Below, in pieces: positions 34,616-45,433 of a DNA stretch of 64,000 nucleotides. A program made the position numbers and the translations under genes. Position 1 is the first letter of the stretch. Each line of letters begins with the position of its first letter. The stretch is from Desulfobacter hydrogenophilus (lineage in GTDB: Bacteria; Desulfobacterota; Desulfobacteria; Desulfobacterales; Desulfobacteraceae): positions 1,437,501 through 1,501,500 of the forward strand of contig NZ_CP036313.1 in the NCBI RefSeq assembly GCF_004319545.1, read 5' to 3'. The notes under the pieces were generated by a model. That model ran no database searches and was not told the DNA's origin. It saw only the letters and a list, made by a program, of their open reading frames with translations.

Positions 34616-34667
34616 TAGGAAACGCTTGTCAATCTATATTTTAGGAAACACTTATCAATTTATTTTT
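34616..34667. repeat. Two tandem 26-nt repeats upstream of pyc
   Basis: TAGGAAACGCTTGTCAATCT (34616 onward) and TAGGAAACACTTATCAATTT (34642 onward) start two adjacent 26-nt units with about four differences. They lie some 230 nt upstream of the pyc start in a gene-free stretch and may be regulator-binding sites. Confidence 0.45.
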
Positions 34668-34870
34668 TTTGCGTCGAGGCTTGAGGACCTGTCAATAAAG
34701 GCTCGGTGAATCATTCATTTAAGACGATTGGGAAGAACGCGATGGTTATTTTATTCTCATTTCGATTCAACCTCTGTTTTCCAGGTAAGCGTTTTCTATT
34801 GACCCAGCCACTTAATCAGAGACCTAATTTATGGTTATTTATTTAAGCGACCTTTACTTGTGGAAAATTT

Positions 34871-35047
34871 ATGATTGACCGGATTTATCTGTCCATATTA
34901 AACGAAATTGACCAAAAGAAAACTTTGACAGCGGCAGCCCAAGCCCTTTGCCTGACCCAACCGGCCCTGACCCACAGAAGTATCGGCCCCCGGCTCTGGC
35001 AAAAAGACGGCCATGGGCTGATCCGATCTCTCAACAGCTCGGCTTAA
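34871..35047 (+). pseudogene. LysR-family regulator remnant (N-terminal helix-turn-helix only)
   Basis: An ATG-started frame of 58 codons reads MIDRIYLSILNEIDQKKTLT and AAAQALCLTQPALTHRS, a LysR-type helix-turn-helix, then jumps to RLWQKDGHGL, normally about a dozen residues further on in LysR proteins, and ends inside a dispersed repeat. The effector-binding domain is missing. It is the wreck of a MetR/LysR-like regulator. The remainder of 34390-35223 has no other recognisable gene. Confidence 0.7.
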
Positions 35048-35110
35048 CCCACAATAACCCATGAAAAGAACTTAACAACTTATTGGGACTTTCATATAAA
35101 AATCTGATAT
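35008..35110 (+). repeat. Dispersed structured repeat, copy B
   Basis: Shares GCCATGGGCTGA, CCCACAA and the segment ending TATTGGGACTTTCATATAAA with copy A at 12371-12463. The first inverted repeat is weakened here (GGGCTGA / TTAACCC). It overlaps the end of the LysR remnant. Confidence 0.6.
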
Positions 35111-35223
35111 AAAATTGCGACATGTTTTTATGGAATAAATAATTTTTCCAAGTTCATTGGGAAAATTGGTATGCCGTAACAGCCTGTCGAATTAAAATTT
35201 ACCAGGAGGCATAGGAACCCAAG

Positions 35224-36429
35224 TTGAACATACCCAAAAAAGCTATTCTCCAGAAGGGACAGGGCAGAACTCGAAAACTGGCCAAGCTTAAATATATTTA
35301 CGAGCGGGAATCCCGCTATTTTGCCCAGGTGGCTGAAAGCGTCAAGACTCTGGCATTAAAAGAGATCCAGGATCTTGGTGGGAAAAATACCCAGCGCGTG
35401 TTCCGGGGCATCTGGTTTGAAGCGGATAAATCCACATTTTATAAAATAGTTTATCTTTCCCGCCTGGTGTCACGGGTGCTTGTGCCCCTGGTCGAGTTTG
35501 AATGCAAGGACAAGGATGAATTGTACAAGGGTGCCAAAACAATCCGATGGGAAGAATTTTTAACCCCCAAAAAAACCTTTTCCATCGCGTCCAACGTGTC
35601 TGAATCACAGATTAACCATTCTAATTTTGCAGGATTGAGGGTCAAGGACGCCATTGCCGATTATTTCAGGGACAGGACCAACCGCCGGCCTTCAGTAAAT
35701 ACCCTGGCACCCTGGATCATGATCAATGTTCACGTACATAAAGACCGGGCCACCATTTCCATTGACGCAGGTTCAGGGCCTTTGCACAAGCGCGGATACA
35801 GGGAAGCCAGGGTTTCGGCCCCCATGCAGGAAACCGTGGCCGCAGCCATTATTGCCCTGAGCGGATGGCATGGAGAACAACCGTTGCTGGATCCCATGTG
35901 CGGATCCGGGACCCTGCTGTGCGAAGCCCTGATGCATTACAGCCGGATTCCGGCCCAGGTTTTTCGTGAACAGTTTGGATTTGAGCGTCTGCCCGATTTT
36001 AATGCCCAGGAATGGAAAGCGGTGAAAACGGCGGCAGACGAAGCCATCCGGCCATTACCCAGGGGGCTTATCCGGGGAAGCGATATAGACGAATCTGCTG
36101 TTGAGGCAACACGAACTAACCTGATGGGGCTCCACCATGGCGGAGAAATTGACGTGGATCTATTAGATTTCAGACAGCTTGACCCGGTGGAAAACGCGGT
36201 CATTGTCACCAATCCCCCTTACGGCATCCGCATGGGCAAGGACCAGAACATGAAATTATTTTACAACAACCTTGGTCGATTTTTAAAGGAACAGTGCAAA
36301 AGCTCTACGGCCTATGTATATTTCGGCGATCCGGGATTTATCAAACATGTGCCCTTGGCTCCCTCATGGAAAAAAAACCTGGAAATCGGTGGGTTGGATG
36401 GAAAGCTTGTAAAATACCAGTTATACTGA
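35224..36429 (+). CDS. THUMP-domain class I SAM-dependent RNA methyltransferase (RlmL-like)
   Basis: Likely a 23S rRNA guanine-N2 methyltransferase resembling the N-terminal half of RlmL. The 401 residues contain a THUMP-like domain (about 60-180), motif I DPMCGSGTLLCEAL, SDIDESAVEATRTNL, and the catalytic NPPYGIRMG. The only fitting start is a TTG at 35224, with AGGAGG 14 nt upstream and a closer GGA. The RlmK half of the fused enterobacterial enzyme is absent, as is usual outside gammaproteobacteria. The exact RNA target is inferred. Confidence 0.85.
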   Translation: MNIPKKAILQKGQGRTRKLAKLKYIYERESRYFAQVAESVKTLALKEIQDLGGKNTQRVFRGIWFEADKSTFYKIVYLSRLVSRVLVPLVEFECKDKDELYKGAKTIRWEEFLTPKKTFSIASNVSESQINHSNFAGLRVKDAIADYFRDRTNRRPSVNTLAPWIMINVHVHKDRATISIDAGSGPLHKRGYREARVSAPMQETVAAAIIALSGWHGEQPLLDPMCGSGTLLCEALMHYSRIPAQVFREQFGFERLPDFNAQEWKAVKTAADEAIRPLPRGLIRGSDIDESAVEATRTNLMGLHHGGEIDVDLLDFRQLDPVENAVIVTNPPYGIRMGKDQNMKLFYNNLGRFLKEQCKSSTAYVYFGDPGFIKHVPLAPSWKKNLEIGGLDGKLVKYQLY

Positions 36430-36501
36430 TTTTAAAAATGCAAATTAGGAAAGTGGAAAAACGCATGGGCATGGATTAAACCCGTCTTCCGGGGAAAAAT
36501 C

Positions 36502-39500
36502 ATGAAAACAGACAAAACAGGCGCTGATGAACCTTTCATAAAAATTTATCATGAGATCATGGCCTATAGGGTGGCGAATATTCTTCTGGTATCCAGCCCC
36601 TATGATGCTTTTATTATGGAAGAAGAGGGCCGACTTTCAGACCGTATTATCAATGAATATAAGGGGCTGAATCTGTCCAACCCCCCGAAACTGACCCTTG
36701 CGTTCTCAGTCACGGAAGCCTTTGAACAACTTGAACGCAAACATTTCGACCTGATCCTTGCCATGCCCGGACTGACGGGGATGGATGTCTACGCCTTTGG
36801 CAGACAGGTGAAAGAGCAATATCCACAGATCCCCTTTTATCCGATGTTCCACGACACCTGCGATATTAATCAGTATGAGAATGAAAACCACGAAGCCATT
36901 GTTGACCGGGCCTATATCTGGAGCGGAGATACCTACCTGCTGCTGGCCATTATAAAAAACTTTGAAGATGAAAAAAATGTGGCCTTTGATACGAAAAATG
37001 CAAAGACCCGGGTTATTATAATGGTAGAGGATTCCCCGTATCATTACTCTTCTTTGCTGCCGGTCTTGTACAAACACATCGTCATCCAGACCCAGTTGGT
37101 CATGGATGATTCCATTAATGAAGAGCAAAGAATTTTAAAAAAGAAGAGCCGACCTAAAATTCTGCTGGCCCACAACTATGACCAGGCCATGGCACTGTTT
37201 GAGCATTACAGGCCCTATGTACTCAGCATTTTCACGGATATGCGCTACGCCATTAACGGACAGGAAGATCCCCATGCCGGCTGCAAAATTTTAACCCGAA
37301 TCAAATCAGAACTCCCGGACCTGCCCGTCCTGATTCTAAGTACTGAGGAAAAAAATAGAGAGATTGCAAAAGCCATAGATGCCCAGTTTATCAATAAAAA
37401 GTCAAACAACCTCCATGACCAAATCAAAAGCTTTTTTGTCACACATCTGGGATTCGGGGCTTTTGTGTTCCGCATGCCGGACAGCAGTGAAATCGCCCGG
37501 GCCTCCAATTTAAGGGAGGTTGAAAAGCTGCTGCCGGATATCCCCGACGCATCCTTACTCCACCATGCCAGGCGCAATGATTTTTCTCGATGGCTGCTTG
37601 TCCGCAACGAAGTCGATTTTGCCCTAAGCCTCAAGCCATATATCATTGATGATTTCTCCGACGCATCAGCAATCAGGCGGTTTCTCATTGAACGCATCCG
37701 CTCCCGGCGCAGAGACTCCCGCCAGGGGCTTGTCATTGAATTTGACCCGGAAAAATTTGACTCGGACACGGATTTCATGAAAATCGGAACCGGGTCCCTG
37801 GGCGGCAAGGCAAGGGGACTTGCGTTCATGTCCTATCAACTAGGCATAGACCCTGCTTTGGGCCAAAAGTTCCCGGATATTGATATAACCATCCCCCAGA
37901 CCTTTGTCATTGCCACGGACGAATTCAACATTTTTGTGGAGGAAAACAAGCTGTTCCAGCTTTTAGAACAGGACACTGTGCCGGATGACATCCAGGTGGT
38001 AGAGCGTTTTCTTAAAGCGGAATTGCCCCGCCGGCTGAAAATGAATTTAAGGGCGTATATTCAAAATGTACATTACCCCATTGCCGTCAGATCTTCGTCC
38101 CTGTTTGAGGACTCCCATTACCAGCCCTTTGCGGGGCTTTATAAAACTTATATGCTGCCCAATACCGACACAAGCATTGAAAAACGCTTGGAGCACCTGA
38201 GTACGGCCGTAAAGCTGGTATATGCCTCAACCTATCTGAAAGCCCCGAGATCCTATGCCCGGTCCACCATGCACAGAACCCAGGACGAAGAGATGGCCGT
38301 GGTGCTCCAGGAGATCACCGGTACCCGGTACAAAAACTATTTTTACCCTTCTATCTCAGGAGTGGCCAAGTCCTATAATTTTTATCCCATTGCCCATCTT
38401 AAAGCGGAAGAGGGCATTTCCTACATTGCACTGGGGCTGGGAAAAATTGTCGTGGACGGCGGGAAAACCCTTCGGTTCTGCCCGAAGTATCCACAATTTT
38501 TACCCCAGTTTTCCATGATTGATGATATTATGGAAAACGCACAGAAATATTTTTACGCCCTGAAAATGGACGGATTACCGAACCTTGAAACATTTTTGGG
38601 CGTTGATGAAGATCCCTGTGTGACCCGACTGAACATTGCTGATGCCAAGGACCATCCAGCCGTCCAGATGCTTTGCTCCTCCTATAATTTACAGGATGAC
38701 CGTATCCGGGACCGGTTTATTGACAAGGATTTTCCTGTGCTCACCTTTGCCAACATCCTGAAATACAACGGCTTTCCACTGGCAGATATCCTGGCCGAAG
38801 CCACAGCTTTAGGGGCTCGTTGGATGGGCACATCCGTTGAAGTGGAATTTGCCGTGGACCTGCCTGTTGAAGGTATCCGGTCAAGGCCGCGCTTCTCCCT
38901 GCTGCAGATCCGGCCCATGGGCCAATATAAACAAAACATCGAGGTAACAATTACACAAAAGGATCTTAAAAACGCATTCTGCTATTCCACCAATTCCCTT
39001 GGCAATGGTGAATACAAGGATATCCGGGATATCGTGTATGTGGATCCCAAAACCTTTGAACCGAATGAAATGGCTTTAGTGGCAGGGGAAATTAACAAAA
39101 TTAATGCAATGTTCAACGATACCGGCACAAAATACATACTCATCGGACCGGGGCGTTGGGGGTCTTCAGACCCGTGGTTGGGCATTCCCGTGGTGTGGAA
39201 CAATATTTCCAACGTAGGGGGCATGGTGGAGACTACAATTGAAAGCATCAAGGCGGATTTTTCACAGGGATCCCATTTTTTTCAGAACATCACCTCCCTG
39301 GGCATTCCTTATATAACCGTACAGGACAACGCTAACGATTTTATTGATTATAATTTTTTCCATAGCCTGGAACCTGCCACGACCACCCGGCACTTAAAAC
39401 ACATCCGGTTTGACGAGCCCGTAAGAATCCTCGTAGACGGAACAACCTCCCAAGCCGTAATAATGCAGAGCCTTGACGAATCCGGAATCGATATCATGGA

Positions 39501-39528
39501 TGATATTCCAGTAATAGACTCACCATAA
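36502..39528 (+). CDS. PEP/pyruvate-binding-domain protein with two receiver-like domains
   Basis: A 1,008-residue protein with no common name. The N-terminal receiver-like domain (about 20-150) has lost its phospho-Asp (DLILAMPGLTGMD). A second receiver (about 165-320) keeps an acidic start (VEDSPYHYSSLLP), an Asp in SIFTDMRYAINGQ, a Thr in LILST and a Lys in INKKS. From about residue 425 it resembles the ATP/nucleotide-binding domain of PEP synthase and pyruvate phosphate dikinase (GGKARGL, AVRSSSLFEDS, IRPMGQYKQ), but the phospho-His and PEP-binding domains are missing. It is followed 10 nt later by a receiver-HDOD gene, so the pair probably works in signalling. Catalytic activity is unknown. 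Confidence 0.8.
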   Translation: MKTDKTGADEPFIKIYHEIMAYRVANILLVSSPYDAFIMEEEGRLSDRIINEYKGLNLSNPPKLTLAFSVTEAFEQLERKHFDLILAMPGLTGMDVYAFGRQVKEQYPQIPFYPMFHDTCDINQYENENHEAIVDRAYIWSGDTYLLLAIIKNFEDEKNVAFDTKNAKTRVIIMVEDSPYHYSSLLPVLYKHIVIQTQLVMDDSINEEQRILKKKSRPKILLAHNYDQAMALFEHYRPYVLSIFTDMRYAINGQEDPHAGCKILTRIKSELPDLPVLILSTEEKNREIAKAIDAQFINKKSNNLHDQIKSFFVTHLGFGAFVFRMPDSSEIARASNLREVEKLLPDIPDASLLHHARRNDFSRWLLVRNEVDFALSLKPYIIDDFSDASAIRRFLIERIRSRRRDSRQGLVIEFDPEKFDSDTDFMKIGTGSLGGKARGLAFMSYQLGIDPALGQKFPDIDITIPQTFVIATDEFNIFVEENKLFQLLEQDTVPDDIQVVERFLKAELPRRLKMNLRAYIQNVHYPIAVRSSSLFEDSHYQPFAGLYKTYMLPNTDTSIEKRLEHLSTAVKLVYASTYLKAPRSYARSTMHRTQDEEMAVVLQEITGTRYKNYFYPSISGVAKSYNFYPIAHLKAEEGISYIALGLGKIVVDGGKTLRFCPKYPQFLPQFSMIDDIMENAQKYFYALKMDGLPNLETFLGVDEDPCVTRLNIADAKDHPAVQMLCSSYNLQDDRIRDRFIDKDFPVLTFANILKYNGFPLADILAEATALGARWMGTSVEVEFAVDLPVEGIRSRPRFSLLQIRPMGQYKQNIEVTITQKDLKNAFCYSTNSLGNGEYKDIRDIVYVDPKTFEPNEMALVAGEINKINAMFNDTGTKYILIGPGRWGSSDPWLGIPVVWNNISNVGGMVETTIESIKADFSQGSHFFQNITSLGIPYITVQDNANDFIDYNFFHSLEPATTTRHLKHIRFDEPVRILVDGTTSQAVIMQSLDESGIDIMDDIPVIDSP

Positions 39529-39538
39529 GGACGAGTAC

Positions 39539-40882
39539 ATGAAAATTCTCATCGTGGATGACGAAAATATCTCCAGAAATATTCTGCTTTCAAAAATGAC
39601 GCATATGGGTACCTGCGTGGCCGTGACCAACGCCAAAGAGGCCCTGGCAGAACTTGACAAAGCAAAAGCGGAAAACCAACCCTTTAATGTCATCACCCTT
39701 GATGTATCCATGCCCGGCATGGGCGGTCAGGAACTTCTTGAACTCATCCGGAAAAAAGAGGATCAAAACAAAATCCCCAAAAAAGATCGGGTAAAAATTA
39801 TAATGATAACCGCCCGAATGAATTTGGGCACAATCAATGCCTGCATCAGACGCGGCTGCAACGGGTACCTTACAAAACCGGTGAGCCAGGTCCAGTTGAT
39901 CCAAAGTTTGTCCCAAATGGGCTTTGAGCCTGCCACCGCAGAAAAAAACAATGAAGAAAGCATGTCCCACAGTGCCGGTGTAGGAGAGATCATCAAGCGG
40001 TTTTATTCGGGAAAAATTATACTGCCGGTGTTCCCGAGTATTGTCAAGGAGATTGAGGAGCTGCTGGCCGGCAAAGACCCCTCTGTTGATGATCTGGCAA
40101 AAATTGTGGAAAAGGATCTGGTAATCTCAAGCAAACTTATTACTATTGCCAACTCCTCACTTTACAAAGGCCTGGATGATGTAAACAGCCTTAATGGCGC
40201 GCTGGTGAGGCTTGGCCTCAAACACACCCTGACCGTATGTTCGGCCCTTGCAACAAGAAACCTTTTTGATTCAGACGATCAAGCGCTTAAAACAGAAATG
40301 GACAAACTCTGGATTCACTCCTTTGCCGTAGCCACCCTGGCAAGACGCCTGGCCGAAGAAAAAGGGATTGATAACCTGGAAACCATTTACCTGATGGGTC
40401 TGGTCCATGATATCGGAAAAATGCTTTTGATGAAGGTCTTTGGGGACATGTATCCGGATGTTTGTATCACTAATGAGGATCTGCAACGTGCGATTCACGA
40501 AATCCACACCACCTTTGGCGGGGTTCTGCTTAAAAAAATGCACTTTTCCAAACAGATTATAAAAATTGCCGAATTTCACCACTGGGACCAGTTTGAAGAG
40601 AATACGGAGAAAGAATTGCTTGTGGTCAGCCTTGCTGATTCCCTGGCCAGGGAACTGGGGTTCCTCTTTTTTTATAATAAGAATGAAAATAATACCCCTG
40701 AATTTGAAGAAGGCGATCTTGCCCTGGAAACCAACGATGAATTTGAACTGGACCACGATCAAGTCATAAAGGACTTGTCCGGTCTGTCTGCACTAAAAAT
40801 TCTGGGGCTGGATCCCGAAAAAGTTTTTTCAATCATTGAGCAAATCCATCCCATGATCAAGGAGACCTCCCGTGCATTCTGA
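39539..40882 (+). CDS. Response regulator with HDOD output domain
   Basis: A 447-residue protein with an N-terminal receiver (KILIVDDENISR; phospho-Asp in VITLDVSMPGMGG; MITA; YLTKPV) and a C-terminal HDOD domain (about 155-360; VLPVFPSIVKEIEELL, LVHDIGKMLL, FHHWDQF). HDOD proteins take part in regulation without known enzymatic activity in most cases; here HDIGK is retained. It lies in an operon with the PEP/pyruvate-binding-domain protein and is its probable partner. Confidence 0.9.
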   Translation: MKILIVDDENISRNILLSKMTHMGTCVAVTNAKEALAELDKAKAENQPFNVITLDVSMPGMGGQELLELIRKKEDQNKIPKKDRVKIIMITARMNLGTINACIRRGCNGYLTKPVSQVQLIQSLSQMGFEPATAEKNNEESMSHSAGVGEIIKRFYSGKIILPVFPSIVKEIEELLAGKDPSVDDLAKIVEKDLVISSKLITIANSSLYKGLDDVNSLNGALVRLGLKHTLTVCSALATRNLFDSDDQALKTEMDKLWIHSFAVATLARRLAEEKGIDNLETIYLMGLVHDIGKMLLMKVFGDMYPDVCITNEDLQRAIHEIHTTFGGVLLKKMHFSKQIIKIAEFHHWDQFEENTEKELLVVSLADSLARELGFLFFYNKNENNTPEFEEGDLALETNDEFELDHDQVIKDLSGLSALKILGLDPEKVFSIIEQIHPMIKETSRAF

Positions 40883-40947
40883 TTCCCGAACCGGGGCATC
40901 AGACATTGTAGGCCTTATTCCTTAAATAAGTTCTCCATTAAAAAGAG

Positions 40948-40984
40948 AAGCCCAGCCACCAAAACAATTTCGGTGGCTGGGCTT
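40948..40984. terminator. Bidirectional terminator between receiver-HDOD gene and isocitrate dehydrogenase
   Basis: AAGCCCAGCCACC pairs with GGTGGCTGGGCTT in a perfect 13-bp stem. The T-rich tail is on the minus-strand side, so it mainly ends the icd transcript. Confidence 0.9.
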
Positions 40985-41017
40985 AATAACGTCAGTTGAT
41001 TGACTTAAGCGCTATAC

Positions 41018-43300
<2,283 letters not shown>

Positions 43301-43523
43301 TCAAATAATCCATTTTGAACTTAAGGCCTACCATCTTGCAAACACAAACGGCGAATTCACTGGCCATGAGCAATGTCCCCTTAACATAACAAACAATATT
43401 AAGGTTTCAATGGTCTGAATCAATTTATTTTTAAATAATTGTTCTTTAAAAAAAACAAACAAAAACTTTAATAGCATTCAACAAGGTGCAAATCAAGACT
43501 GTTATAGAAATTACTTCAAAATT

Positions 43524-43533
43524 TTGTATACAA
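43524..43533. promoter_or_regulatory. Palindrome TTGTATACAA, candidate GntR-type operator
   Basis: A perfect 10-bp palindrome in the 470-nt gap between the divergent icd and D-2-hydroxyacid dehydrogenase genes. TNGTATACNA-type words are bound by some GntR regulators, and the intergenic position fits an operator. No regulator gene is nearby. The rest of 43235-43704 is AT-rich leader with nothing else recognised. Confidence 0.3.
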
Positions 43534-43704
43534 CACAAAGTTAGCGTGTTAAGGAAACTGTAGTACCCTATCGGTGTTGATTTAAACCCGGTCTTTAGTT
43601 TGTTTCCGGGTAATATATATGACACCCCAATATCGTTAATTTAAATTTTTTATGATGCCCATCTCCTACTTGCTTGGACATAATTAAGAAAGGAAGGTGA
43701 AAAA

Positions 43705-44664
43705 ATGAAAATAGTTGTTCTTGATGGATATACGCTAAATCCGGGGGATCTTAGCTGGGAAAAATTTTCGGAATTTGGTGATTTACAAGTTTACGACAGA
43801 ACAAACCCGGAAGACATCCAAAAACGAACGGCTGATGCTAATATTGTGTTGATAAATAAAACCGTGCTGACGGCCGAAGATATTGCGGCAATGAACAAGG
43901 TTGAGTATATCGGGGTTTTAGCAACAGGGGTGAATGTCGTCGACCTTGAATATACAAAAAAAGCGGGGATTACGGTGACCAACGTTCCGGGCTATTCCGG
44001 TTCTTCGTCAGCGCAAATGGTTTTTGCACTGATTCTGGAATTGACAAACAGAGTTGGACACCACAGTCAAACGGTGACAGACGGGAAATGGTCGGAATCA
44101 AAGGATTTCTGCTATTGGGATTATCCTTTGGTGGAATTGGAAGGCATTACCCTAGGTATTGTCGGTTATGGCGGTATCGGCAAAGCGGTAGCGCGACTCG
44201 GATTGGCTTTCGGGATGAATATTCTGATCTACAACCGTTCTGTTCCCCCTGATCTTCCCGAGGGAATCACCTATTCGGATCTGGATAATCTGATCAAATC
44301 CAGCGATATCATATCCCTGCATTGTCCGTTGACGCCCCAGACAAAAGGAATGATTAATAAGGATACCCTGGCTCAAATGAAAAAAACAGCCTATTTGGTC
44401 AACACCTCCCGGGGACCGCTGATTGTGGAAAACGACTTGGCTTCCTTTTTAAATGAAGGTCGTATTGCCGGGGCTGCAATGGATGTTCTTGAGAAAGAAC
44501 CCCCGGAGAAGTCCTGCCCGTTGCTAACGGCTAAAAACTGTTACATTACGCCCCATTTTGCCTGGGCAACGCTTGCATCAAGGGAAAGACTGATGTCCAT
44601 AGCCGTTGAAAATATAAAAAGCTATCTGGCAGGAAAACCTCAAAATTTAGTTCCCAGAAAATAA
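43705..44664 (+). CDS. D-2-hydroxyacid dehydrogenase (glycerate dehydrogenase/hydroxypyruvate reductase-like)
   Basis: NAD(P)-dependent reductase of 2-oxoacids. The 319 residues show the family pattern: ATGVNVVDLEYTKKAGI, the nucleotide-binding loop GIVGYGGIGKAVARLGLAFG, HCPLTPQTKGMI, the catalytic Arg in VNTSRGPLIVE, and Glu/His in DVLEKEPP and ITPHFAWAT. The YSGSSSAQMVFALILELTNR segment is typical of hydroxypyruvate reductases. A good AAGGAAGG ribosome site precedes the ATG. True substrate unknown. Confidence 0.88.
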   Translation: MKIVVLDGYTLNPGDLSWEKFSEFGDLQVYDRTNPEDIQKRTADANIVLINKTVLTAEDIAAMNKVEYIGVLATGVNVVDLEYTKKAGITVTNVPGYSGSSSAQMVFALILELTNRVGHHSQTVTDGKWSESKDFCYWDYPLVELEGITLGIVGYGGIGKAVARLGLAFGMNILIYNRSVPPDLPEGITYSDLDNLIKSSDIISLHCPLTPQTKGMINKDTLAQMKKTAYLVNTSRGPLIVENDLASFLNEGRIAGAAMDVLEKEPPEKSCPLLTAKNCYITPHFAWATLASRERLMSIAVENIKSYLAGKPQNLVPRK

Positions 44665-44712
44665 AAGGTATTCATCGTTTCCTTCACCGTTTTTAAATCT
44701 CGATAATATTCG

Positions 44713-44762
44713 AAGCGCGACCCAGGAAAAACATATTTAAATATGTTTTCTGGACCGCGCTT
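44713..44762. repeat. Large imperfect palindrome
   Basis: AAGCGCG...AAAACATATTT on the left pairs with AAATATGTTTT...CGCGCTT on the right around a central TTTAAA, giving about 22 paired positions with one bulge. It lies 49 nt after the hydroxyacid dehydrogenase stop and has no T-tract, so cruciform or MITE-like origin is as likely as termination. Confidence 0.6.
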
Positions 44763-44877
44763 TGATTACGAATAAAATTCGGCACAAAATTTGTAGCATT
44801 TATTTTTATTGAACTTGGTCTCCCTCGAGATTTTAACATATACCCGCATTCCCCCCTTTTTGCCCCCGGCTTTTCGC

Positions 44878-44955
44878 CTATTGGACCTTTGATGCAACGA
44901 AGTAGATGGGCCAAAAGGCAAGCTATTTCGTTCAAGCTAGTTAATCTGCGGTCCT
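44878..44955. repeat. Repeat fragments: LLRCIKGPI relic plus inverted 15-nt repeat copy 3
   Basis: 44878-44905 matches 149-176, and 44941-44955 is the reverse complement of the 15-nt core found at 63 and 17023. The same two fragments thus recur together in another order. The rest of 44665-45433 is AT-rich and rich in A-tracts; I recognise no gene in it. Confidence 0.45.
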
Positions 44956-45433
44956 TATCGACCTTCCTCTGGGTTCTTTACGACATCACATGCATTTTTT
45001 GCTGAATAATTACATTTCAATTTATTTTTTATCAACACACCCGTCTAAAATGTTCAAAAGGGTGTTTATAAAATACCAATAAACACAGCACTAATGTTAA
45101 AAACATATAAATACTGTGTTTAGAACATGTTTAAAACATATCAAAAACCATATCAAATAATGATCTTAGAACTGTTCAAAAAAAGCATCTGTGTGTTGAA
45201 AAACAGGTTAAAAAAATGTTGAAAACTCAAAACAGTATCAGTCCGGATTCCTGGCCTCTTAATAAAAAGCGTACAATGACGGATCATTTTCTTTAACAAA
45301 CAATTTCATATTGACAGAACATAAGCTTATAAGTAAGTTTTACTCACCTTGTTTCCTGCATATAAACCTTTACCCTTGGACATAAAAAAACTGCTGCCGG
45401 TATTTCAGACATCATTTTCAACGGAGTTAAACC

